DNA from: Cycas panzhihuaensis
Taxonomy: Eukaryota; Cycadophyta
Assembly: GCA_023213395.1 (NCBI GenBank)
Contig: CM041465.1
Location: forward strand, 247,573,741-247,637,740
Direction of reading: 5' to 3'
DNA length: 64,000 bases
Notes under the pieces: model-generated
The model's database searches: none
What the model was told of the DNA's origin: nothing
Seen by the model: only the letters and a program-made list of their open reading frames with translations
Translations under genes and position numbers: made by a program
Shown: positions 10,121-22,914 of the stretch, piece by piece
Numbering within the stretch: position 1 is the stretch's first letter
How the letters are laid out: every line of letters starts with the position of its first letter

Positions 10121-13100
10121 GTAATTCAATTTCCTCTAGTTTAATGTATTTAAGGTGATATTTAGATGCCATTGAGTTGATTTATTGACTTTGACTTGAA
10201 ATTAATAGCACAATTGAAATCATTGCTTCAGCTATTTGAAACGAATTTAGTTCTTACTAATCATTATGCCATTAAAAAATGCAAATTGAACTATTGCAAA
10301 TCTTTGGTTTTTATTGAAAGTTTTATTGATATTGGTACATGTCTAAATTATTGGCATGTGAAGTTAGTTTTTAGGAGAGAGAATAAGAAGTTGATTTTAG
10401 AGAGAGATTAAAAATAAGCCTCACCTAGGGTTATAAAATGGGGAAGCATTATTCATTTGTAATCAATCTGGGAGAATTATTATTTCATCTCGAAAGATGG
10501 CCTAAGGCCATCAGGGCATTGTTGTGCCATTTAGAGGGAACCCTTGACTTGAAGAGGGCAGTTTACTATCGAGATCTCATATGATATTATTTTATTCACT
10601 GTTATAAATCTGATATTATTCTAAGTTGCTAATATTATTTATGTTGAGATTGTTGTATTTTTGCTATAAATTCTATGGGCCTCACCATAGATATGATCAT
10701 AATTTAGAGGACAGGGTGGCCTAGAATTCTATTTGTCTAGCTTGCCCATAATTGTTAGTATCAATATCATGCATTGAATACCATGGAAAGTGATAGGTGA
10801 TTCAAGGTATAAAAGCAGGTGGGAATCTCAATTGAGCTAGAGCATGTTATGCGGCAATAATGTACTGTGGAACTCATCCATATTCATTGGCTTATCACTC
10901 CTTCACATGGGTCTTGGGTTATGATTTTGACTCTTTTTTGGCATACTTGATAATAGTTGTCAAAGAAAGCATTGAGGCGTCACTATCTTCAATTTTTGTA
11001 TCTTGGAAGAGTTAAGGGTTGTGGGGGCGGGGGGGGGGGGGGGGGTGTGGGGGGAAGGGGGCAGTGGTTGATAGCTCACTCAACTAGCATTTAGAAATGG
11101 TCGTTCAGTTAGGTGTTGGGTTAACAATTTGGGTTATAGTTTTAGGTCTAGTATGTGTCTTATGTACATCTGAGTGTATGGTTAAATTAATGTGTCTACA
11201 TGAGTGAATATTATTCCAAACATGAAATATGGGGTACCACTTGCTCTTGGCTATTGCTTAAAAAAAGGAAAAAAGAAAAAAAGAAAAAAATGAGACATAA
11301 TGCAATGGTGCTTATTATTCTTTAAGAAAATTGAAAAATGTTGAGAGGAATGAGGACTTACTTGGTCAGTGTGACTTTGTTATACACCTAGGGCTCATGT
11401 TGCCCCCAGCTTTAGACTCTTGTTCCAATTCGTTGTGTTACTAATGCAACTATTTACATGCCTTTTAAGACTGCTCGCCACACTTTATGTAAAGTAGGGA
11501 AAATGAAAGCGAATTGAACCATGGACAATAAATAAAGCCAAATCTGCACTTGCAAAACTAAGCATAAGTGCAGTTTATGGAAAGGAAGTTACATGTTCAA
11601 AATGAGCAAATTACGAAATTCCAATAGTAAATGTGACTAGATTTAATTAAAAGAAATTGTTATGTGAGTGCTAAAATGATACTTTGTTTCAACTCAAATT
11701 AGTGGCATAATTCATATTAGACATTATCAAATGCTATCAAGTTCACTCATCATTACAAGCGTTCCAAATGGAATGGAATGCAAAGATTGAGTTAGGGCTA
11801 TTCTTTCTATGGAAATATGAATTTTAGAACATTAACATTAGGGTGTTAATTGTTGCGTTACAATACACTCGAAAGACTAACATTCAAAATATTTGAATAT
11901 TCCTAATTCATGGACTTTTAAATTATTTGCACTGTATTGTTAAAATACTGTCGATCAAATCTTATCATTAACACATCGTTACCAATAGTATTGTCAATGC
12001 AAATGACATATAATCATAATTATGATTATAATTATGTGGCTTAAATGCTCCAATATGCCACTCATAGATAAGGATCAACTCTCTATTTTTTTGTTTTTTT
12101 TGAACAAGTTACCTCTAAATCTTTCAAATCCTATAAAGATGGATTTGATAAAAAATTAATAGTAACCTTATAGGAAATTTGTTTTCATTCTTTTTAATAA
12201 TCATGCTTATATTTATTTAATTTTACTGCTTGTTTTCACCTCTCATTTTTGGTTGCATTGTGTGAGCTACATGAAGCATGAAGGTTGATAGATGGTGGTA
12301 GGCAATGACTTAGGAGATGTAAATGGTAACAAATTTATTTGATTATTATTTCAATGATTGTTTCAGGAGTGAATCAAAGCCCATGAAGAAGTTGATGAGA
12401 ACATTTTTCATAAATTAATTGTCGACTGAAGTAAATTACCCATTTAATAAGATGTTGGGACATCTTTGAATTTAGTATGCAATCAGTTAGGTACTGCGCT
12501 GTTTAGGTAAAGTTATAGGTTTGGGAGTATATAAGGAGCAACTCATAGAGGCTATTGAGGGCCAACCTATAGAGGCAATTGGGTGTGTTCATGGGATGAG
12601 ACATTAATGAACCAATAGTGTGACAACATCGACAGAGAAAAGTGACAATGAGAGAGGCTAACAATGTTAAATTTGATTAGAGATGACCACATTAATAGAA
12701 GCAATGCATACACATCGCTTGCATTTATTCTATGACATAGACTGTCCACAAAATGTGTCTTCTATATTGGGCACACATTAATTGCTTAGTGTTATAGGGG
12801 TATAGGTGATTGTCTTCCAAGATTCATTATGGTGGCCTTAAGTTTTATATTGAGTTATTCTATTGCATTTTTTTCCTTTTTTTTCTGCATACACATATAG
12901 AGAAGAGCTTTTGCATGAGGAATTAGATTTATGCTGAAGAGCTAGGCTCTAAATAATTCAAAGTGTTTGATATTCTTGTTGCATGTTTTGTAAAGTTTAC
13001 CTTCCGTGGGTTTTTGTTCGAGAGGTGGACATGAGTCTGATATAATGATGAAGAATCATGAATATCAATCATTGTAGTGTGGGATATAGACATAGAAAAA

Positions 13101-13266
13101 AAAAAAAAAAAAACATAAACTCAATTCAAAATTATCGCATGCAGAAGTTCTATGGATTAGCAACATATAAAAAGAGAAATGATCCAAATATTGACTTAAA
13201 TGTAACTTGCTCCAACTATATGTGTAATAAAAGTCTTTCTTCAATCCACAAAGCCTTCCTCTCATC
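10121..13266. other. Intron sequence, no gene recognised; G-rich tract inside
   Basis: No coding domain is visible. Around 10420-10560 a TATA-like GGTTATAAAATGG followed by a run resembling LTR R-U5 sequence hints at an old solo LTR, but no partner was found. A strongly G-rich tract lies near 11020-11062, and an 18-A run lies near 13097. Confidence 0.5.
11018..11062 (+). repeat. G-rich tract with G-quadruplex potential
   Basis: The + strand holds runs of 5, then 15 or more, 6, 5 and more guanines separated by one to three bases. Four or more G-runs at close spacing meet the simple G-quadruplex pattern. It lies on the transcribed-sense strand of the ISA3 intron, so it would also appear in pre-mRNA. 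Confidence 0.6.
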
Positions 13267-13795
13267 TGTAAAGCATAGCTTCGAAATTTTGGACCAAAGA
13301 TAGGGTCATTTTTACTTTTCGTTAATAAGCCTTGGTCCATTAGTCCTTTGAAACTAACTATCACTCCCACCCCCCAAAAGCAAAGTGGGATCTTGTGCCA
13401 AGTGAGGGGAAGAGACAATGAACAAAACCCGGGAGAAAATGTGAACAAATGAGGAGGTAGAATTGCTCTACACTCCAATAACATTCTCCAAGCATAATAA
13501 TGCATACACTTTTCATAATTTACAAGGAGGGAAATGATCCTTGTAAATAGTGTGAGCGAGTCCTTAGCATTGTGAGACATGCCACACATCCACAATGATG
13601 AAAGTGTCCACTTCGATCAAGGTGAGTGAATCCTTGGGATTGTGACACATGTCACACATCCTCAAAGGAAGAAGTGTTTACTTGGATCAAGGTGAACAAT
13701 TAAACATAATTTTATATAAAGTGCACAATATACATTAAGTATAAAGTGACTAATAATAATACATCACTTTATGATGAAACATAAAGGTTCTAACA
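13267..13795 (-). mobile_element. Copia-D 3' LTR (left boundary approximate)
   Basis: On the minus strand the LTR starts TGTTAGAACCTTTATG directly after a purine tract, as does the 3' LTR of Copia-C at 31398. The two also share the later segment TATTGGARTGTAGA. The outer end is set by comparison with the about 542-bp length of the Copia-C LTR and is uncertain by tens of bases. The LTR contains an imperfect 70-bp tandem duplication (13552-13691). Confidence 0.65.
13552..13691 (+). repeat. Two-copy 70-bp tandem duplication inside Copia-D LTR
   Basis: Copies at 13552-13621 and 13622-13691 begin GTGAGYGARTCCTTRGSATT and end TCGATCAAG or TGGATCAAG. They differ at about a dozen positions by eye. 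Each includes a short inverted motif around ACACATGTCACACAT. It lies in the U3-equivalent part of the LTR. Confidence 0.8.
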
Positions 13796-13804
13796 TCCCC
13801 CTTT

Positions 13805-16800
13805 AATGTTCACGTCATTAAGTTAAACTCCTAGGCCACTTTTGAAAGTTTCAAATTTCTCTCTACCAATTGGTTTGGTAAAAATGTCTATAATTTGTTG
13901 ATCAATTAGCCTGTAGACGAGGTAGATCTCACCATCTTGTGCATCCTCTCTAATAAAATAGTGATGTACCTCTATGTGCTTGGTTCTTGCTTGAGAGACC
14001 GGATTCTTGGTCATTTTGAGCATACTCTAATTATCACAATGAAGCTTAGTTGAGTGAATTTACTCATGTCCAAGCTCTTCAAGAATTTGTCATAGCAAAA
14101 TAGCCTTACAAGTTGCATTGACAACAACTTTATATTCTGCTTCAGTGAAAGAAAGAGTAACATTTGGTTGCCTTTTGCAACTCCATGAAACAACTACTGA
14201 CCCAAGGTTGAAACAATACCCTGAGGTTGATCTCCTGCTATCTTGGCATCCTGCCCAAACAGAATACGAGATTTCTTCTAAAGTGAAGTTCTTGTTTTGT
14301 GAATATTGAAGTCAATGTCGCAATGTTCCTTTTAGATATTTAAGTATTCTTTTTGCAGCATTCCAGCGCATCTAATTGGGTTGATACATGAATATAGAAC
14401 ATATCCCAATTGCGTATGAGATATTTGGTCTAGTATTAGTCAAAAAAATTGGACTACCCACTAGTAGTATGAAAAAGGTGGGATCTACAAATTCAACTTC
14501 CTCATCAAGTGTCAACTGAGTGCCAATCTCCATAGGGGTTGGTGGTGATTTGTAGTCCTCCATTTTGAACCTCTAGTAAATGTCTCAAGTGTACTTTGTG
14601 ATATAAAAATGTTGCTTGGTTGCTGCCAAACCTCCATGCCAAGAAAGTAATAAAGAAGTCCAAGGTCACTCATCTCAAAACTTCTTTTCAAATCCCCTTG
14701 AAGACTCTCAATCATATATGAGTCATTTGGATTGTTGATTAAATCATCTACATATAGCACAATAAGTGTCATGTGTTGGTTTCGAACCTTGATGTATAGG
14801 TTCATATTAGATGAGGATTGATGAAAGCTGTGTCTAAAAAAATAATCATCGATTTTTAAATACCAAACACATGGTGCTTGCTTTAGGCCATACAAGGCCT
14901 TTTTGAGGTGACATACCATTTGCTCCTTTCCATGAGTAATGTATCTTGAAGGCTTTTGCTAATACAACTCTTCAGTCGAGTCATCGTTAAAAAACATGCT
15001 CTTGACATCCATCTGGTAGATTGGCCATTTGCACTAAGCAGTGAAGGCCATAACAATTCTGACAATGCTCATGTTTGCAACAGGTGCGAAGATGTCTTTA
15101 TAGCCAACACCTTTGTTTCGTTTGAATCTCTTTGCAACCAAGTGAGCCTTGTGACGCTTGATTATACCATCAAAATAGAATTTGGTCTTGTAGACCCGTT
15201 TGCAACTAATAAAATGTTTGCCACTTGGCAAATCAACCAAGTCCCAAGTTTCATTCTTTTGAATAGAATGAATTTCTGCATCCATAACTATTTTCCACTT
15301 TTCATCAATACATGCCTCCTCAAAAGTGGAAGACTTCTTTGTCCTAAGTACTTCACACATTAGTGTATAGTTTACATTAGTTTGGGAATGCATTTTAGAA
15401 TGTTAATTCCATTTAACCTGTTGGGAATTGACAATTGTTTGAAGATACCCTTTTGGTAACTTCTTATGTGTAACTCTAACCTCAATGTCTTGAGTAAGAT
15501 GACACTTTGTGTACTAACAAGACTGGAGGAGTTTGATGGTCATGTCGTAGCTAGTGGTGGTGATGAAGATGATGATGGAGCAAATGAGGGATGTAATGAA
15601 TATGATGTGAAGGAACTAAGAGGTGGATATTCCTCGATCACAGCTTTCCCTTTGTTTTGTGGAAATTGAATTGGACTTGGATCAACATCATTGTTGTCTT
15701 CTACAAAGACAACATACCTCGTAACATTTATTTTCCTAGCAAGAGGGTTATAAACTTTGCAGGCTTTGTTGCCAAGAACATACCTAATAAAAATGCATTT
15801 AAGGCTTTTATCATCAAATTTCTTCCTTTGCTCCTAGGGTATGTGCATGAAGTTTGTGCATCCAAAAGTGCATAATTGACTAACCATAGGCTTTTGCCTA
15901 ATGTAGTCGTCCTCGGGTGTCATGTTCCAAACTGTTATAGTGGAACTTCTATTGGATAAGTAAGCAAGAGTTTGAATTTCTTTCACCCAATATGCTTGAC
16001 AAAGCCCTTTTGCCTAAATCATAGCCTTAACTTTGTTGATTAGTGTCCTGTTCATGCACTCCAACACACTATGTTGAGGTGTATGTGGGGTAGAAACCTA
16101 TCGCCAAATGCCATGATGAGTACAAAAGTGATTGAACTCGTTGGAGGTGTACTTGCCACCATTGTTAGACCTCAAAATCTTGATTTGCATATTTGACTCT
16201 TTTTCAAATGCAAGTCTAAATTCTTTAAACTTGGTGAATGCTTCTGATTTATGTTTCAAGCAGCAGACCCACACTTCACGCAAACAATCATCAATGAATG
16301 TGATGAAGTAAAGTGCATGACCAAGGGATTGTGTGAACATGGGTCCACAAATGTCGAAATGTACTAGTTGTAACAAGTTTTGAGCTTTCGATGCCTCGCC
16401 TTTGAGAAATGGTTCACGATGTTGTCTCCCCATCAAACATACTTTACAAAGACACATACCTGTTGAAATCTTGGGCAGGCCATACACCATATTAAGTCAA
16501 AACATTTGCTTAAAACTTTCTAGGTTCAAATGACCTAGTCTTTCATGCCACAACTAATCTTTATTTTTTGACTGTGAGACTAAGGCATGAGTGTTGTTAG
16601 ATGCTACCTCTAATTTATGGAGTCCATGGTCTTCATGACTAACAATAATAATCTGTTCTTTTTTATTCTTTATGTTGCATTTCTTGTTTTTGTAGAGTAC
16701 ACTTGTGTGCTTCTTATCAGGCCGATTGACTGAAAGTAGGTTTCTAGGCATGCCAATAACTAGAAACACATTACCACTAAGAATTGATTGATTATGGTTT

Positions 16801-16945
16801 TGATTATTTACAATAGGAGTAGCTTTTCCAACTCTTGTAGTTTCAACAACATTTCTCCAAAAGTTACTATCACTTGTGCTATGTTTAACATCAATAAGTA
16901 AGTCAACATCACTTGTCATGTGATGGGATGTGCCTAAATCCACAA
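13805..16945 (-). pseudogene. Copia-D pol remnant (protease, integrase, RT, RNase H)
   Basis: In minus-strand order: protease with DLGTSHHMT (16920 area; the active DSG/DTG has become DLG), integrase (16098-16490) with a GPM..ITFIDD core and RSNNGGKYTSNEF where the second aspartate has become asparagine, the RT (14512-15393) with WDLVDLPSGK, VYKTKF, ALYGLKQAP and LYVDDL, and RNase H with RTKHIEVHHYFIRE and DIFTKPIGREKF. PR-IN-RT-RH order defines Ty1/copia. Stops and frameshifts separate each block, and two catalytic sites are mutated, so it is inactive. It lies antisense in the ISA3 intron and is related to Copia-B. Confidence 0.9.
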
Positions 16946-16949
16946 TCTA

Positions 16950-17890
16950 GGTATTGTATTTGGGACAATCACCAAAAACACAGAAAAGTTTCTCATTGTT
17001 GCCATGTTGTATTATATGGCCTTGATTGCCACCACGAAGTCCACCATGTTACTTACCATGTGGTCCTTGTTGACCTCCTTGAAAGATGCCTCAATATGGT
17101 CCTTGTGATGCTTGTGGATTCTACTACCACATAACATTTTGCTTCTTCTTGCATCCCGATTGAATGTGACCCATTTTGTCGTAGGAGTGACAGATGATAG
17201 ATTTGGTTTTATTAGCATTAAGGTTTAGATTACCAAATTTCTTTTGAATTTTTTGTTTCGGTACAAAGGGTTGTTTTCCCTTCTACTTTGTTGATAAGGC
17301 ACTTGAAGATTTTGCAAGACTATGTCGATTTTGGATTTGCTACTCCTGTAGCAGAAGGTCCTCCATTTCATTGAAGGATGTAGCCTTTAATTTCTAGTTC
17401 AAATAGAGATTGGAGAAAAATTTGTCATAGTCTTTAGATAGACTATTTACAGTGGTAATAACTAGATTAACATCAAAACCATGTACACCTATTGTTGCCA
17501 ATTGATTTTTAATTGTCTTCACTTCATTTAGATGTGAAACTATTGTGCTTGCAAATTCAAGACAAAACAACTTTGCCTTGAGTATTAAAGCTCTTTCTTT
17601 ATCATTTCTCTCATACAATGTGGACAAATTAGTCCATGCTTCTTTTGTGGTTGAAGCAGTTTGAATATTTTGATCAATATTATTACTTAGTGATCAATGT
17701 AAGAAAGCAAGTGCAATTGGATCCTTAGCTTGAAATATTTGTAATGCAATTGGATAAGTAGGTGGATCTTGACTAGTGTATTGCCATTGTTTAGGAATGA
17801 CCATGAGAGTTTTAAGTTGCTTTTTTCATGCAACAAAATTTTCACTTCTCAGAAGCTTTTTTGTGTTAATATTTACAGTTAATGATGTTT
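16950..17890 (-). pseudogene. Copia-D gag remnant
   Basis: The clearest piece is 17394-17627 (LSTLYERNDKERALILKAKL with LNEVKTIKNQLATIG), matching UBN2-type copia gag, in which a long helix repeats L..Y......L..KL. The N-terminal part (about 17640-17890) reads LRSENFVAWKK-like sequence and DPIALAFLH, parallel to EIALAFLHM in Copia-B. A single CCHC region appears around 17012-17218. Several stops break the frame. Sequence from 17890 to about 18350 resembles the Copia-B leader (shared GGGAATGCACCAAGCTTA) and is taken as untranslated leader. No 5' LTR was found. Confidence 0.75.
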
Positions 17891-18349
17891 TACTCAAATA
17901 ATTAGTTGGCAAAAGGTTGATCTACAAAGACGTACCTTACTTTCCTTAGAGTTCTCAGCTCTAATTACTTTCATTAGAGTTCGCAGCTATAATAACACCT
18001 TTTAGAGGGCTAAATAACTATGAGTTTTTATGTCTTAATTGTTGTGCACTAGCTGCACGACCAATTTGTCCATGAGGGAATGCACCAAGCTTAGGATAAG
18101 TAGATTTTAAGCAAATTTTTAAGTAAGATGGAAGCCTTTTTAATGTTGTTTGAGGCTTATTAATGTTGTTAGGCTTTTAAAGGCTTTTAGTCTATTTAAT
18201 ACTTGACCAACTATAGTTTTTTCTTGTAAATAAGGCAAAGAATTACAATGATGGTTGCTTGATGAGCAATGAGATTATAATGTTGCGCGATGATTGAGAT
18301 TACAATGAGTGCTTGCTTATATGCCCTTCCTTCCTTTGTGCAATGTAAA

Positions 18350-19813
18350 ATGGAAAGGACTTTAAATGAAGTAATTTAATGAGACAATCTCCAAGGACAC
18401 ATGGGATCACTAAAGAGGGCCTCTCCACACACTATAGAAAATTTATTTTATTAGGGTGTTATCGTCTCTCCTTGGTGCTTAAAATTCACTATTTTAGCAC
18501 TTGAGGAAAGAAGAACGCTAGGTGACTACATGAAATTACAAATCTTAGGACAAATTTGAGAGGAGCACCAAAAATTGCTTTAGAATTGTGCTCCCTGATT
18601 TCTCAAAATGTTTTATTTGGGGCCTTAGAAACAACTTAGGGTGCGGTGCCATGTAGGTTGTTGAGCTTTTATTTTTGAGGAAAACACAATCCCATGTGTC
18701 GCCCAAGAGCCCGTTCATAGGATAAATTGGACTGTTGTCCTTAATTAACAGAGCAGAAATGCTTAATCGATGAGACATATCACTCGAAGCTTTTAGTGAT
18801 AGGCAAAATGGGGGAATTGGGATAAGCGCCTACTGTTTAGGCAAAACCCAACCCATATGGCAATATCTCATTTGTTGTTATTCTATGCTTCATTCTCTTG
18901 CCAAAATCACTTTTGGCAAGTGATCGTTGTAGTTGGTTTCCATGTAAGATGTAGCAATAGAGGGAAATGGGGAAATGCATGGGACTTCATTTCCCCCTTT
19001 CGACTCTTGAAAAGTCTCAGCACTACTGTTGAGATTTTTTAAGAAGTCCCTCTCCATGGGATCATCATGTTAAACCTCTTGTTCCATCTGACCACCAACT
19101 GAGAGAAAGAGGAGCTTAAAGATTTCAAATGATGGATCTCAAATAAACCTAGAGTATGATTAAATCTTTATAATGTAAGTTGATAAAGTTAAGTGAATTT
19201 TTTTTTTCTTTTTTTTAGAAAAATGTTAGCACGTATGCGATTTTTGGCGTCAATTCGATTTTTGTCATTTGGTTTTGTGATGGTGATCTACAATGCCTGC
19301 TTTGGCTTCAAATTGTCGTACACTCACTAGCCACAAGACGGACTATGGGACAATGCTCATGGAGGACGATAATGTAGGTCACCACGAGAGACACAAACAA
19401 TAGCATGGAGGTCACCACCAAAGGTCACGATAGGAAATGCTGACAATAGCATGGAAGGTCATGAAACAATGTGTAGGTTGGGAGATAGAGATGCCATAGT
19501 CTAGGACGCAGTCCACGAGGGACAAGAATCACAGGACACCATAGTCCAATACACAATCACCCAACCACGTAACAATGTGTAGCACTAGCACATAGATGCG
19601 CAACCATTGGATAGTGGAGATGTAGTGTGGACACAATTGCCCTTTCAACTACTTTGCATAGAGTGAAATCAAGGAAATACCCTACACACAAACAAGTTTG
19701 CAACGAATAAAGAAAATTTCTCTTCTTCAATAGAGCCACAACATCATAGTAGATTTTTCTCTTTTATTTTTTTTAAAAAGCAACATAAATGAGGAATAAA
19801 ATATGTGATATCC
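18350..19813. other. No recognisable gene
   Basis: AT-rich sequence between the Copia-D leader and the Copia-B 3' LTR. Small ORFs have no recognised motif. A stretch near 19320-19560 contains repeated short blocks such as CAATAGCATGGA and CACGAGRGACA, a decayed low-copy tandem structure. A 5' LTR for Copia-D could be hidden here but is not recognisable. Confidence 0.45.
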
Positions 19814-20374
19814 TGTGAAAATGGCCAAATGGCCTTACAATCCTAAGATCTAGAAGCTATGTTCACTCTAGTTCTAGAAAGCAAATAAACTAGGCTAAGA
19901 ATGAAGCTATGAGATCAAACATGAGCAAGATCAAGCATGAAGAGAAAGAGCAAAATGATACCAAAGATGAGGAGTTGGAATTGGTCCAACCTCCAAATGA
20001 ATAGTAGTTTGATTAGCAAACTAGTAACATAACAATGAAGCTCCAACTCTATATGAGAACAATGAGGAGAGGTCTCAATATATAGAGTGAAAGGAGAGAC
20101 CTAAGGTATTGGATGTTTGACAAGTGTCAAACATCCAATGTACATGCCTTGGATATAGGACAAGTGTCCTTTAGGGCTCTCAAGTGAGCAAAAGTGTATG
20201 GGGGTCCATTTGACCCTTTAGTGACAATGTTGTGTCACTAGGAAAGAATGTGAGTGTGTACTTTATCACTTAAGTGATAAGTCACTAAAGTACAAAAGAA
20301 TAAAAGTACAAAGGTACGAATAGTACATGAATAATAAAGTACCTAGGCTTAACATGTAAACATAAGGTTTAACA
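19814..20374 (-). mobile_element. Copia-B 3' LTR
   Basis: On the minus strand it starts TGTTAAACCTTATGTTTACA after a PPT (reading AAGGGGGG) and ends ...TTTTCACA at 19814. It shares long blocks with the LTRs of the PPR-carrying element at 41600 and 43418, including TTGACACTTGTCAAACATCC, the ACTTATCACTTAAGTGATAA palindrome and GGAATTGGTCCAAC-type sequence. The 561-bp length fits the 544-545 bp of those LTRs. The inner boundary is firm; the outer one rests on the TG/CA rule. Confidence 0.8.
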
Positions 20375-20400
20375 CCCCCCTTACTCTTTACAATGTTAAG

Positions 20401-20832
20401 TCAGACCCTTAGACCATCTCTAAATTTTACAAATTTTTCTCTACCAAGAGGCTTGGTAAAGATATCTGCTGTCTGCTCCTCTGTAGGTCTATACTGAAGG
20501 TTGATCTCACCACTTTGCACATGCTCTCTGATGAAGTGATGATGAACCTCAATATGTTTGGTCCTTGCATGAAATACATGATTCTTGGCTAACTTAAGCA
20601 CATTTTGATTGTCGCAATAAATCCTGGTGGGGTGATCCTGCTCAAGTCCAAGCTCTCTAAGAATTCGTCATAACCAGATAGCTTCACAAGCTACGCTGAC
20701 TGCAACTTTGTATTCTGCTTCGGTGGAGGACAAGGTAACATTGGGTTGCTTTTTGCTACTCCACGAAACAACTGCTGAACCAAGGGTAAAGCAGTAACCT
20801 GAGGTTGATCTCTTGTTATCCTGGCAACCTGC
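20401..20832 (-). pseudogene. Copia-B RNase H C-terminal part
   Basis: After a single stop at the end of the long pol ORF the reading continues with [40 protein letters not shown] and RTKHIEVHHHFIREHVQSG, ending IFTKPLGREKF. These are RNase H motifs of Ty1/copia (the DNQSA-type box appears as DNQNV). The sequence ends a few codons before the PPT. The one nonsense codon (DSD-stop-AGC) and a small frame change near 20690 are all that separate it from an intact end. The same tail is fused to PPR repeats at 43.1 kb. Confidence 0.88.
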
Positions 20833-22914
20833 CTAATCAGAATCTGAGAACCTTTCCAGAGTGAAGTTCTTATTATGTGCATACTCAAGGCCATGCTGCA
20901 ATGTGCCTTTGATGTATTTGAGTATGCGTTTAGCTGCATTCCAATGCTTTTGATTGGGTTGAGACATGTATCTAGAGCAAATCCCAACTGCAGATGAGAT
21001 ATTAGGGTGAGTGTTGGTGAGATAAATGAGACTCCCAATCAACTGTCGATAAAGAGTGGGATCTGCAGGTTCAACTTCCTCATTGAGAGTAAGCTTTGTG
21101 TCGTTCTCCATGGGTGTAGGCGCTGACTTGCAGTCGTGCATCCTAAACCATTGCAAATTGTCCCAAGAATATTTTGCTTGGGAGATGAAGATATAGCCTG
21201 GTTGTTGCCATACCTTAAGGCCTAAGAAATAATGGAGAAGTCCAAGATCTGTCATCTTGAAACTCCTCTTCAAGTCATCTTGGAGAATCTGTATCATCTT
21301 AATGTCATTGCCAGTGATCACTAAGTCATCTACATACAAGACAATAAAAATGGTATGGTCTTTCCTAATTGTGATGTACAAGTTAGGATCGAAAGTAGAT
21401 CGATGAAACCGATGTCTCAAAAAGTAATCATCAATCTTTGAATACCGTGCTCTGGGAGCTTGTTTAAGGCCATATAATGCCTTTTTTAGGCAACAAACTA
21501 AATGCTCCTTGCCTTGTACCTTGTAACTGGGAGGTTGCTCCAAGTATACCTCCTCTTGAAGATCGCCATTGAGAAAGATGCTCTTCACATCCATCTGAAA
21601 AACTGGCCATTTGCATTGAGCTGCTAAGGCCAAGATGAGTCTGATGGTGTTCATGTTAGCCACTGGTGGAAAAGTCATCTCATAATCTATGCCTTCTTTT
21701 TGTTTGAACCTTTTTGCAACAAGGCGGGCCTTCTGGCGCTTAAGTGTACCATCAAAATGGAAATTGTTCTTGTAGACCCATTTGCAGCTGATTGCCTGCT
21801 TATGTTTAGGCAATTCGACCAAATCCCAAGTTCTAGTCTTTTCAATAGAATGGATTTCTTCATCCATGGCAACCTTCCAATGTTCATCTTTAAAAGCCTC
21901 CTCAAAGGTGGAAGGCTCATCAACACATAGCACTTGAGCCATAAGTGCGAAATTGGTTTGCTGCCTGTATCTTGATGGAAGTTTTCCTTCAATAACCTGG
22001 CTGTCCTGCACTGTTTGAGTATACCATTTGGGTAACTTTTTGATTGATGTGACTTGAACCTCAAGATCTTTTGGTCTAAGTCGTTGATCAATAGAAGATG
22101 TGCTAGGATCAAGTGGAGCTGATGATGTGGACGGTCTAGCAGGTGCAAATGATGTACATGGAGTTGAAGATTGAGAGGGAAGGAAGGCCTCAACAATCTG
22201 TTTGCCTTTGTCGATGGGGGGTTGGGTGGATGCTATATCCAACTCCTGATCATCTTCTTCAGCAAAGATTACATCTCTTGAGACATGCATTTTCTTTCCA
22301 ATGGGATCGTATAACTTGTAGGCTTTGCTATGAATGGCATAACCTACAAAGATGCACTTTAGACTATGCTTGTCTAATTTAGTTCTTTGCTGATCTGGGA
22401 TGTGCATATAAGCAGTGCACCCAAAAGTCCTCAAATGGCTGACAGTTGGCTTTTTGCCAGACCATGTCTCCTCGGGTGTGATGTCGGTGACTGTTGTAGT
22501 TGGACTGCGTTTGGCCACATAGGTAGCTGTGTGGAATGCCTCTACCCAGTAAGCTCGAGTGAGTCCTTGTGCATGCATCATTGCTTTGGCTTTATTAGCC
22601 AAAGTTCTGTTCATTCTTTCGGAGACTCCATTTTGTTGAGGAGTGTGAGGAATAGTCAGCTGTCTCCGAATGTCATTATCCTTGCAGAATTGGGTGAATT
22701 CATTTGAAGTAAATTCACCTCCATTGTCTGTCCGTAATGTTTTGATAGAGTGGCCAGACTCGTTTTCTACTTTAAGCTTGAATTCTTTGAATTTGGAAAA
22801 TGCTTCAAACTTGTGCTTGATGAAGTAGACCCAGACTTTATGAGAAAAGTCATCAATGAAGGAGATGTAGTACAAAGCTCCTCCAAAAGATGCGGTGGAC
22901 ATAGGTCCACACAA
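20833..22914 (-). CDS. Copia-B integrase/reverse transcriptase ORF (693 codons open)
   Basis: This is the longest open frame in the window. In order: integrase catalytic core with ISFIDDFSHKVW (first Asp), RTDNGGEFTSNEF (second Asp) and PQQNGVSERMNRT (Glu); integrase C-terminal GCTAYMHIPDQQRTKLD; a serine/proline-rich linker; then RT with WDLVELPK, WVYKN, MDVKSIFLNGD, EEVYLEQPP, ALYGLKQAPRA and the catalytic LYVDDLVITGND; then the start of RNase H. All DDE and DD residues are present. A stop separates it from the upstream protease/GAG-pre-integrase part and another ends it inside RNase H, so the element is damaged but young. It lies antisense in the ISA3 intron. Confidence 0.93.
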   Translation of the reverse strand: MCGPMSTASFGGALYYISFIDDFSHKVWVYFIKHKFEAFSKFKEFKLKVENESGHSIKTLRTDNGGEFTSNEFTQFCKDNDIRRQLTIPHTPQQNGVSERMNRTLANKAKAMMHAQGLTRAYWVEAFHTATYVAKRSPTTTVTDITPEETWSGKKPTVSHLRTFGCTAYMHIPDQQRTKLDKHSLKCIFVGYAIHSKAYKLYDPIGKKMHVSRDVIFAEEDDQELDIASTQPPIDKGKQIVEAFLPSQSSTPCTSFAPARPSTSSAPLDPSTSSIDQRLRPKDLEVQVTSIKKLPKWYTQTVQDSQVIEGKLPSRYRQQTNFALMAQVLCVDEPSTFEEAFKDEHWKVAMDEEIHSIEKTRTWDLVELPKHKQAISCKWVYKNNFHFDGTLKRQKARLVAKRFKQKEGIDYEMTFPPVANMNTIRLILALAAQCKWPVFQMDVKSIFLNGDLQEEVYLEQPPSYKVQGKEHLVCCLKKALYGLKQAPRARYSKIDDYFLRHRFHRSTFDPNLYITIRKDHTIFIVLYVDDLVITGNDIKMIQILQDDLKRSFKMTDLGLLHYFLGLKVWQQPGYIFISQAKYSWDNLQWFRMHDCKSAPTPMENDTKLTLNEEVEPADPTLYRQLIGSLIYLTNTHPNISSAVGICSRYMSQPNQKHWNAAKRILKYIKGTLQHGLEYAHNKNFTLERFSDSD

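Noticed and set aside
13065-13595. 176-codon minus-strand ORF
   Set aside because: It overlaps the Copia-D LTR and a poly-A run, has an F-rich start of low-complexity origin and shows no domain. Taken as chance.
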